DNA from: Allacma fusca | Lineage: Eukaryota; Arthropoda; Collembola; Symphypleona; Sminthuridae | Direction of reading: 5' to 3' | Assembly (NCBI GenBank): GCA_947179485.1 | Contig: OX359246.1 | Coordinates: 29,016,001 to 29,080,000 of the forward strand | Length of the DNA: 64,000 nucleotides | Shown: positions 53,909 through 64,000 of the stretch, piece after piece | How the letters are laid out: the number at the start of each line of letters is the position of its first letter | How positions within the stretch are numbered: position 1 is the stretch's first letter | Program-made: the position numbers and the translations under genes | The notes under the pieces: model-generated | Told to the model about the DNA's origin: nothing | What the model saw: only the letters and a program-made list of their open reading frames with translations | Databases searched by the model: none

Positions 53909-56900
53909 TAAGTCACTAAGAAGTGAAGTGACACAATGTTATGTAATATGCAGCTGCGGGACCCGGGAGCGAGCTCTTTGATTCGGGCTGTAAATACGAG
54001 CTTAAGTCAGGCTACGACCGGGGTCGGGCTGCACTAAAACAATGAAACCCGGTTAAAATCGAGCTTGGGCCTGCATTAATTGTTCATTTCGGGTCTCGGG
54101 CGGGTCAGAAATTACAAATGACTGGAGAATTTTCCTAGAATAGACTTTAGGACAGATATATAGGTGGCGTGAAAGTTTGTCGTTGTGAAGAGTTTAAGCA
54201 TTGCTTTCACGTATATTCATGCTAAACAATAGTTTATTATATTCAATACGTACACATGTTTAACATTTTGAAATGATCCCTTCCATTTGATATATTTTGT
54301 TCGAAAATTTTTAGTGCCAATAATAATTATTGTTACCCCTTAAGTTCACATTTATTGAATTTATTGAGTTGGGATGGATATTATATTTAAATGTAATAGA
54401 ATATGAAAATAAAGGTTTCACAGCGGATTCAATTGTTATCGAAAATTCCAGTTTTCATCGGGTTTTTAAACCATTTAATGATCGGGTTTTTAAACCATCT
54501 AAAGATGGTGTTTTTACCGGGATCGGGCTTTATAAAATTTAACGGGCATAAAACAGGCCGGGTTGAATTTCAAATATTTATCCCTTTGACGGGTCGGGTA
54601 GGGTCAACTGCTTGTAGCTTTTTCCAGAGGTAATTAAGTCAAACGAAAATATAAAGGTAATTGTAACGGACACGGCTGAACAAGGCGAAATGATGGAGAA
54701 AGGTGATGGAACGTACGCAAGCAATTGTGTTTTAAGTAAGTTTTGTAATGTGTCATGTTACATTTTTAATAAAAATAAAATGTATTCAAAATCATGATTA
54801 ATATCTAACGAGAGTTCAATTTGAAAAAATGCCCAAGCAAAAATTTTACTATTACCAGCGGTAAAACACCTAGCCTGCGTAATAGGCTGCGTCGCACTCT
54901 TTTTAGAAAGTGAAACTTTCGTATGGACGAATGTTCCGTCCGTCCATCCGTCTACAAAATCTTGTGAGTCACACAACTCAACAACGAAATGGCATACGGA
55001 CATGGGACTTGTCCCAAAAAATCGGTCATGCATTTTAGATGTGCCTTTTGGTATTTTCCGTGACCCCGAATCAACCGTTTGACCTCAGAAAATTATTTTC
55101 TGGATACAATTATAAACAAATCTTGCATTTGCTATATCTTTCCAACGGATTGACGTATGGACATGCGTCCTTTACATATAACAATCCAACTCTATTTTTC
55201 TATACACTACTATAAATCTTTGAATATAAGTTTCACTTTCCTGCACATGCAACCGAAGTTTGTCCAAAATCAGTGCAATGCACAGATTTTTAAGAGAAAC
55301 CCTGCAAACCATACCGACGCAGGCGGTGGCTACACCACAAGTATTGTGATAAAATAACAGGATCCTGAAATTCTCAAATTTTGGGATGCAATTTTCCATT
55401 TTAAAGATCAAGTTTAGAATGTATTTTCAGTTATATTTTCCAATTCAAATGTATAGCGAAAGGAAATACTCAGGATTGCACTATACATTCGACTCTCCTT
55501 ATAACGTCTCTCCCTATAGAGTCACTCTCCCTATAAAGTCATCCTGGGCTCCTCCCAAGCTACATTGTATGATAATTTCTACCTTTATAGCGTCACTCCT
55601 TGTAACGCCAGTTTCTTTATTAAGTCGTTTTTCTGTAGCCGTAGGGTGAAAGGCGTACCTTTATAACGTCATGTTAACGTTACAAAGCGCCAAAACTAGC
55701 CAAATAACTTACTTACTGGTCCTATCATTTTAAAGTTATTTTTACTCTTCAGTTTCACTATAATTGCATTGGTGTATTATGCAGCGGTAAAAAAATACTT
55801 GCTAAATACCTGAAATTGCAAGTTCGAGTTCAGGTATTTTGAATTCGTCGAACCGAACTTGAACTTGACATTGAGCTCAGGAATATTTTTTAAACCCGAA
55901 CTTGATCGTAACCCGACCTGTACTTTCAGGTGCGGATCCTTGATCTAACCGCACTTGACCCAAATCTCAGGTAATTTTTTTGAAGCTGACCCGAACGTCA
56001 CCCGAACCCGACCAGACGGGTATTTTTCAGGTACTACCTGATACCTGCTAGCAGCTCTGACTGAAGTTATTTTAAAAAGTAATATGTCACTGTATTTAGC
56101 ACAGCACTAAAACATTATATAATGACTAGGAGTTGTTTAATAATGTTTAAGAGCTTTTTAAGGACACATTTTTGTTATTACAGCCCCAAATGAAATTCAC
56201 AAATTATTTGGCGCTGTTTGAAACAAATTTAATGGGTTTAAAAAATAGGTTGTTGAGGATTGCCTATGAAAGGTCAGAACTTTGAGCAATCATCGTGAAA
56301 CTAGAGAACAAGATTGAGGAGATTTAACCTCTGGAACGAAAGTGAAGTTGATTTTATACACGAGTAATAAATGTAATAGTTCTCATATCATATGGCTATT
56401 TTCTCAAACCATATTTAATCAGTCCACGAATTTAAAACATATTGGGATATCATTACATGGTGCTTTTAAATGTATTACTACTGCACATTTGGAATAACTT
56501 GCTGTCGTTTACAATGCCCACTATTACATGTTCATGCAAATGTCCATTTCAAATCATATCATTGGTTTACAAAATTATCGGAATATTGGGGCAAATATGC
56601 TGAAAATGACTTCCCTCAGGCCGAGGATACTTTTAAAGCAATACAGTAAAAAACTCTTAAAATATTGTAGGCGCATAAAAGCAGTTTACGATTTATGAAC
56701 ATATATAATCCATTAGTTTTAACCTTCTAATAGAATAATTAAGAAAGGAATCCATACAGGTTTTGGAATATCAGGGAGCAATGACAGCCAGTAACCTTAA
56801 TGAACTGAGTACAAATATCTACAGAACTTCCTCCTACCTCATTTAAGCTTAATATCAAATTCCGAAGTCAAATGTTGTGGTCTCAGTCTCAGGTAACAGA

Positions 56901-57335
56901 AATATGAGACAATGTTTATGCTGTGTTTTAAAGAGTTGTGATAAAAAGAAATACTTTTGTTTTGTTTTAAAATTGACTCACATTGTTAGATCGGGACTTT
57001 TATACGGGAAATATACTGAATTAGTTTTACGAAAACTGTGTATTCATGTTTTATACCTGACCTATTTTGATTCCAAAACTTATTTATCAATTCTGTATTA
57101 TGTAGGGAACGAAGGTGCTGTGTCATTTAAAGTCTGTTTTGATTTCAAAAGAATCAGGCCTTAGATAAATAGACACTTAAAAGTTGCAAAACATTTGGCG
57201 TGACGATTTACTGTACTTTAAACAATTTATTGAGTTGCTTATTCTGACATCAGAATAATTACGAGTGAATTACAATTAGCATACTCCAAAGAGCCAATAA
57301 CAAGTATTATTTACATGCTTTTATTTATTGGTCCT
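53909..57335. other. Gene-free 3.4-kb stretch with repeat-rich islands
   Basis: Island 53940-54110 and island 54455-54605 carry repeated CGGGTTTTTAAACC, TCGGGCT and GGGTCGGGT motifs. Segment 55490-55690 is an inverted relative of the GTCGTTATAGAGAG repeats in the 1.6-kb dispersed repeat (CTCCTTATAACGTC, CTCCCTATAAAGTC). Segment 55790-56065 repeats CCCGAAC and TCAGGTA and ends in a CAGAGCTGCTAGC-type terminus on the bottom strand. These look like decayed non-autonomous elements. No gene is seen. Confidence 0.4.
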
Positions 57336-58474
57336 TCATGTCGTTTTTGTAGCCTTTGTTGTGCTTTCCAGAGGAACCCCTTGTGTTTTGTCTTTCTTGA
57401 AATAAGAGTTTTGAAAGAAGTCCACAAACAAATACAAATACGATAAATACATGACCAATGCCCAAAAAATATTGTCAAATGGGACAGCGCATTCGGTATC
57501 AGCAATTTTCATCGCCAGCGCGTAGATATTAACCGTCACTCCAATCACCATTTGTAAAATCTAGAAAAACCGTTGAAAAACATTCAAAGGGAGACTACAG
57601 TATGACAAGTTTGTATAACAAAAATGCTTAAAAAGTTTTGATATCAAACTTTTGCTCTCGCGTGTATTTGCGCTCAACAAACAACAACTTACTTGAAGGC
57701 TTGTTATGACAATCGCAATAGGTTTCGGCAATCGAAATTTTAGCGCTCTCAATCCATAATAGGAATACATGAATGCGTGGATGGAGAAGTTCATCACAAT
57801 GAACCAGCGTGCAGAAGCTATGTACTGGGCGCAAGAGTACCACGTATAAAGAAGAACCGTCACGTGATGGTACCAGTGGAGTAATATTAAGGGCTGTTTA
57901 CGCAAAACAATGAAAATGGTATCCCCTAGCTCCGGTGCCTTTGACAGTACAAAAAGGCACGTCCAAAACCCAAGCATATTACTTTGCTCCTCCCTGAAAT
58001 AATCATTTAAAAAACATTCCATTCCATTGCAATGTAGGCATTTGAGGATAAAAACTTTTTAAACAATAAAAATCATTTGAATTCGCTAAAACAGATTCCT
58101 TACAGAGGGGAACAAACTGGTTGGTAAAAACCATTTTGTTTATTAAGTAAATTAAACATTCCTGGAACAGTCCTTATTGCCCCAAAACTAGAAAATCCAG
58201 CAAGGAGCAAATTCCATGTCACAAGTAATCTCTGCAAAGTGAATCTTTTTCTTGTCTTCATCCAACTTTGTACCCCAAAAATAATCACTAGGTAAACTCC
58301 AACTAAATAAAAGGCCGAGGTCCAGTTCCGTTCCATCCAACCTTTTGCTACTCGATAATCAAATTCGGTTTCAAATCGAAATAATGTAAAATTTTCCTGC
58401 ATCTGTGCTTCAATCAAGCTTCCAGACAAGCTATTGCATGTTAAGCTCTCGCAAATTGGCTCCTGTACTGCCAT
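57336..58474 (-). CDS. ELOVL6: Very-long-chain fatty acid elongase, ELOVL6-type (298 aa)
   Basis: ELOVL enzymes catalyse the condensation step (acyl-CoA plus malonyl-CoA) of fatty acid elongation in the ER membrane. Exons (bottom strand) are 58474-58104, 57993-57693 and 57560-57336; the GT-AG junctions join in frame to 298 residues, close to the usual length. Exon 1 has an N-terminal luminal stretch (with NFTLF glycosylation sequon) and two helices. Exon 2 carries the elongase signature [16 protein letters not shown], the catalytic histidine box HWYHH, and [12 protein letters not shown]. Exon 3 holds the last helices and ends in a Lys/Thr-rich tail, with AATAAA right after the stop. The KAPELGDT and [16 protein letters not shown] wording is typical of ELOVL3/6 (Drosophila Baldspot type), which elongate C12-C16 chains. 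It looks intact. Confidence 0.93.
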
Positions 58475-61400
58475 TTTGATCTTTTTTTTAATTGTATGGC
58501 TAATACTTCAAAATTTCACACGATGAACTAAAGTTCAACTAACTGGAGATCAGGTGTGCTGAAATAGTGTGATACAAATAATATCTTTATTAAATGCTAT
58601 TCTTTGAAGAAATTGTTAATACAATTTCGATTATATCCTAATAATTGACATTAAAATACTTGAAATATTATGTTACTACAACAGAGTCCTTTTTCAAGCT
58701 GAGGACGAGCTCAACTATAGAGCTACGGACTATTGGAAAACTAGAGGTTTCTTGTAAAACCTTGGGACCTAAAATCTTCGACCATCAGCTATGGAAAAAC
58801 TGGTTCCATTATATTGAGATTATGCTGAAAGAGTGTTTCATATTGTATTAAACATCTCTCAGTATACATGCTTTTGTATATGGGGATACTCTAAATTAAT
58901 ATATCGATAAGGTGAGGAGAATTTAACCATGGCAATAGATGGAAAAAGGATAAAAATTTACGTAAGTATAAAACTATACACAATTATGAGAAAATCACTG
59001 AAAGGATGCAATGTACAGATAGTAGATATTATTCCACGAGGCTCTCATAGTTGGTTAATTACATTGAGTCATTTTTTCTAACGTATTGTTAATAGCACTA
59101 AATTTATGCATTAGCGCAAGACTCCCACAGAACTCATAAGTTTCAGCTTTGTGCACATACATAGGTCTGTTGGTGAAGATACGTATCTTATGGTATGCAC
59201 TTAACATGATATTATACGCTTGAAACTGGAAGGCTCGAATCCATGTCTCATGCGGAAGCTTACGATTAGTAGAATAGAATATTGTAGTGCATAATTATGG
59301 ATATCATAGTGTTGGAAATATCGATACTATCGAGGTCTACCCGTCCCACAAATGTATACACAACAATACGCTGATAGGAAATTTTCTCGCCATAGTTTTG
59401 TGCAGAGGTAATTAAATGAAAACAATTTTAATTATATTGTTATTTAAACCTGCTATCTGCAATATTTACTCTCTCCCTTCTGAAAACACGAAAAGGAAAA
59501 ACGTTCCTTTCCTACAAGTAATTACATATGACTTCCCTTATCCCTAACCTACAAGCTCTACATCAGTTGCTCCGCTGATATAATATGTAGTCAAGCGAAA
59601 GAGTGATGTATTTGTCAAATTGAAACTCTTGCATATTCTTTGTATGTAAAATCAATGCAGTCGTATGTACGTGTGTAATTACGCTCTGCAGTTTAGAATA
59701 ACTGGCTTCATTAGTGCTACCAAAATGTCCTAGATGAAAGAAGCACATGTGTGGTCTACAATGGAAATTTTGACCGTCTTGAAATGACATTCATGCATGA
59801 TAGGCGTAGAAACACGAAACCTGTTCGTTCAGTCTATTAAAAGTTTATACTTCCAACCGATTTCTTCAATGGAATAATTAAACATTACCAATTTGTATGT
59901 AGAATAATTGCTGCAATAGTTTTCTGTTACTTATAATTAATGTAGTGCAAACAATGGACAGTATTTAAATAAGAATGAGATCAAATTTTGAACACAATCA
60001 TTACAATATGAACAACAATTCTAAGTTAGATTTACTATTGGAAACTATTTTTAGAACCTTTCAACTGCGGTACGATAAGCATTGACAACTACATTTCATA
60101 GCATCCAAAGTTTGAAAAAATAATTCACAGAATCATTTAATTTTAATTATATAAGCTTTGCGATATCACACAGGTTTTTTCACACGTTCAAAATTTAAAT
60201 CGACACCACAGGTATCATTTTAATTATACCTATATTAATACAATTTAAATGGAAAACCTGTGGTGGAAATAACTGAAGAAAATAAAATGTGTGCTGGAAG
60301 GACTCATTAGGGAAGAAAATCGTTTATATACATACATACAGGTTGGAGGGATTTCCTTTGAAACAAATTTGAGAATATTTAAGTGGGGGGAATAAATATA
60401 GAGGTTGTTCATAAATACACCAGAGGGCTAAACGCAATAGTCCAGTTTTTACGCTTGTCGGGTGAGGGGGTTATATGTAATTATATGGAATGAAAATGTC
60501 ATATCGACTACAAACATACGGATGCGCCATGGTGGAGAGATTATTTTGGGGGAATTTAATTGGAGCGTGTATAGCTACTTCACACATTTGATGGCATAAT
60601 TTAAACAGCGATTCACAAGTAAATTCTTGATTCAGAGCTAAGACTGGAGAACTGTAATATTTGGCAGTTTACAGTATTTTTACATTTAACGCATCGTTTG
60701 CAAGGAAGGGTATCAGACGTTTCAGCGATTATCCGTTTGGTAGTGGCTTGTGTGGAGCAGAAGTTATTTTTTCAAATTAGAAGCTCGACGGAAAGATTTT
60801 AAAGGTGGAGGTGTGAATATTGTTGATCCATTAGAGTTAGGAATGAATGGTTTATACAATTAAATAGTTCCATTAGCTAATTCATGAGTTTAGGTAAATA
60901 GTTCCAAACTGAACGAATCCTATGTCAAGTGTTCGTAGGTTCAACTTTTTGTTGTAAGAAGACTCTCTCTCTCTCTTGAATAGATCTGCATTTTTGTATC
61001 ACTGTTGTTACAAGGGTATGCTATATGAGATATGGTAGTATTTTAGTTTAGTAGATCTTCCCATTCTGTTGTACTGCTTATCCCTTGGACCCATACACGG
61101 ATAGTACACAAAAACAGGTCGGGGTGTCTCGGAAATGCAGTTGTTTCCTAGAGAAAAGTTCCCTTGAAAATAGCGTTAGTCAAGGTCTGAATTTGGGATT
61201 CAAAATATGGCATTAAAATAATAACTCAGTTTCAATCATTATTTACATCAAAATATACAATTATCATGGTCTAAAATTGGCAACTTCGGTAACATTATAT
61301 TTGAATGACCGAATTGATTAGGCCCTTATAAATAGCTACCTTTGCAGAAGTAGTTACATTTAGAGAATGGTCATATTATATAATAATTTGTTACACAAAA

Positions 61401-61508
61401 TTTTGTAACTCCATCTTTACATTCTGGGAATACAGGAACCCAAAGAAATCAGGATACAACTAATTTAAACGGTCACATATTTTAAGCAGTACTGGGCAGT
61501 AAATATTT
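58475..61508. other. Gene-free 3-kb stretch between ELOVL and gene F
   Basis: The right-hand side of ELOVL holds its promoter, not resolved. A CT microsatellite is at 60963-60976. No repeat or gene was recognised. Confidence 0.4.
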
Positions 61509-62535
61509 TTAAACTTTATAAGCAACCACAGTCCCAGAGGAAGCCTCAATTTCACTTTTGTGGATTCCAACAACCCAAATAAAGAAAACCTGAATGGCGG
61601 TTTCAATACAGCGAACGAATATCTCCGCCGGAGTGACCAATAATTCCGCTAAGGTCAGCAGCACAAAGATGACTAGTCCAAATTTAGCGTACATTATCCA
61701 GAAATTTATCTGCTTGGGGTTTTTCTGCAACAATTTAAAATTATAATTGAAGTTAAAACCCCCAAATAATTTTCCCACAGAAACAATTAATCCACAGTAT
61801 CAAGTCAATACGGGCTCAAACCAAAAGCAATAAAAAAAAGAGTCCGGAATTTTAACTTTTTTTAAAACTTACGTTTTTGCATCCACGTATTAGAACGCAG
61901 GCCATGATAATACCCAAGATGACCAGTATCAGACATATCACCGTTAACACCCAAATTATTGTAGCTGTAATGTAGTGCAATAACAAAATTTTAGGACGCA
62001 AAACGTTTTAGGTCTTTTCAAGTAAGTAAGTTCAACAGTTGTGGCTTCATAGCATTGACTACGAAGGATCTCATTTGTTTTTTTACCCATGCATGTAATA
62101 TAAAGGGGAACTTACGAGAAAGTCCCAGTTCATCGTATAAATCCTCCTCTTGTAAAACTAAGCAAAATATTCCCAAGACCAGCAACGCCAAGATACCCGT
62201 AATCTAGAGCATTCAGTTCAAGCTTATTGTTAGTTAGTACGTGTGAAGAAACTTATCTCTGGAAGCAATTTCCATTCAAAACTGTAAACTCATGCATAGC
62301 TGTCAACCTGTTCAATTGTGTCCCTGCCCAATATTTAATAATCTGGATTAAGAACAATCTTACAAATAATTACTGTACACTCAATTACAGAGAATTTTTT
62401 GGTTCTCTGGTCAGATTTAACCTATTATTATGTGTTATAATAATTACTGCATTTAAATTGATTTACCATTTGAAGCCATCCAATTGCTAATGTCCATCCT
62501 CTGGCTCCACAGCAACAGATTTCGCGTTCCTCCAT
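61509..62535 (-). CDS. Tetraspan membrane protein gene F (intact, 154 aa)
   Basis: Exons (bottom strand) are 62535-62467, 62203-62116, 61964-61873 and 61724-61509, with GT-AG introns of phase 0, 1, 0. The start is MEEREICCCGARGWTLAIGW, almost the gene D start. Exon 2 gives helix 1 and an acidic outer loop (QEEDLYDELGLS). Exon 3 is helix 2 ending VLIRGCKN. Exon 4 begins KNPKQINFWIMYAK and ends helix 4 with FFIWVVGIHKSEIEASS and the tail VAYKV. It is the only member in reverse orientation, so it arose by an inverted duplication or later inversion. It groups with D by exon lengths and termini. Function unknown. Confidence 0.85.
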
Positions 62536-64000
62536 CGTAATTACTTGATGAAGAGATTAACCTGAAGAATCGTTTTATTTCAAGTCTTGTCCCTTTCCCT
62601 TTTCTGTCACTTTCCTCTCACAGAACGAACTGCTTCATTACAATAGGATTAGAAAAGATTCGACGATGCGAGGGACAAAATACAGCTCGGATGTCGGGAG
62701 TACTCGGGATTCGAGAGAGCTCCGTTAGCATAAGAGATTTACTGAACCGCATCTTATTAATACAGAACATATTACCCTGAAAGAATGACGGATCAACAAT
62801 GAACACACGAAGATTACATGATTCATGAAGCTCAAGGGCAAATACACTTGAGTGACTCAAAACGACTCACCACCACTAGCCCACATAAGATTGTGACATA
62901 ACAATAAAAACGTTTTGCACGAAAATTTCTATTTCTTCCTTATTTAAATAACGAATTGATTCATATTGCTTTGAACAGAAAAAGCTGATTTCAATTTGTA
63001 AAATAAAACACGACTTTACGTCCACAGTATGATTATTAAGGTTTCTTATTTTAAAAGCGTTATGGTGGAATAAAACTTTCCGAGGAAATATTTTAACATC
63101 CCATTTTTAAACTAGCGTCACTCTTAGCAACAAATCTGTCACGGAGGTCACTTACATGCAGGGGATTTTTATGAGAATACGGGAAGATTTTTCCCAGGGA
63201 AAAAAATCTGTGACAAGGAAAACATTTAGGCAAGGAAACGTTTGAAGGGGAGGAAAATGTTTTTGGTTCATCTTCACCTTCTTTCGTTCATCTTTCTTTT
63301 AAGGAGGATTATTTTATTTGTTGACCATTTTTCAGGATGGATTTGTAAACCTTCCACCAGGGACATCATATCGAGCAGGGAAAATAAAACAAACATTTTC
63401 TGGGGAGATATAATTACAAAACTCCGACTATAAGAAATTAGAAATGAACGCGTTGGGGAAAAGAACGTGATGCAAGGTCAAGGTTTATGCCTTATGCTAA
63501 CAAATGTTTATTTCAGCATGGAATTGTTTACGAAAATCTTTTGAGATATCAGAGCAAAGTAATGTATAAAACCTCAAATGTTCAACCTATACATGTAATT
63601 CACCTATGATAAACTAAAACGGCTTCCCGGTCAAAACGAAGTTTGAAACACAGATACACATATAATTTTTCAATTCGTCATCTCAAGTTTCATTGAGAAA
63701 AGAAATTGGTGCTTTTTACATTTTGTTTTTTTGCAAGCATTCTACAGAGGTTCAAGAAATTAGAAACGAACGCGTTTGAAAAAAAACGTAATGCAAGGTC
63801 AAGGTTTATGCAACAAATGTTTATTTCAGCATAAAATTGTTTATGAAAATCTTTTGAGATATCAGAGAAAACGTTACGTATGAAAGAAAATGTATACGCT
63901 TCCAGGGAATTCCTCTATTTGTATTAGGTTAACTCCCTTGGCTGAGCATTTGCTTCAAGAGCCAAGAGCCATTAAAGGAATTCTGGTGTTTATATTTTTA
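62536..64000. other. Upstream flank of gene F with a tandem duplication
   Basis: Segments 63432-63565 and 63753-63880 are about 130-bp direct repeats (AACGCGTT, ATGCAAGGTCAAGGTTTATG, TTTTGAGATATCAGAG) spaced about 320 bp apart. No gene is seen. Confidence 0.5.

Overview
This is AT-rich, intron-bearing animal DNA. The gene structures, the TATA promoters, an ELOVL fatty acid elongase and the range of transposons suggest an invertebrate, most likely an arthropod. A springtail-like hexapod is my guess, but nothing in the window proves it. About half the window is mobile DNA, much of it nested.

The main host content is an array of six paralogous genes for small four-helix membrane proteins of about 150-170 residues. 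All have four coding exons with intron phases 0-1-0. Copies A (15105-16207), B (27376-28543), C (33387-34426), D (41333-42339) and E (51684-52519) lie on the + strand and F (61509-62535) on the - strand. C, D, E and F read intact. A has a stop in exon 2 and B has a frameshift in exon 1. A, B and C are recent tandem copies that share promoter, introns and flanks. An ELOVL6-type elongase (57336-58474, -) sits between E and F.

Mobile DNA, left to right: a 1.6-kb dispersed repeat (233-1851, second copy 37570-39107); a foldback element (1974-7645) that received a full-length two-ORF LINE (2731-7438, 17-bp target duplication); nested hAT-like elements (9075-13025); a hAT-like element (13743-15050) in the leader of gene A; a complete LTR retrotransposon (17995-26128) with a canonical -1 frameshift site and two extra ORFs after integrase; a foldback element (30990-31804); a larger inverted-repeat element (35620-37552) holding another hAT-like copy; a hAT-like element with a minisatellite (42493-43758); a probable two-gene DNA transposon (44598-49335) with a broken tnp2-like transposase and an intact six-exon DUF4806 gene; a Tc1 transposase relic (49345-49590); and a short inverted-repeat element (53443-53908).

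Two patterns stand out. At least five non-autonomous hAT-like families lie here, each packed with its own short motif, and four copies have perfect 8-bp target duplications. In the tetraspan array, exon 2 (first helix plus outer loop) is exchanged or highly diverged while the introns around it stay conserved. Family names rest on motifs recognised by eye; no database search was run.
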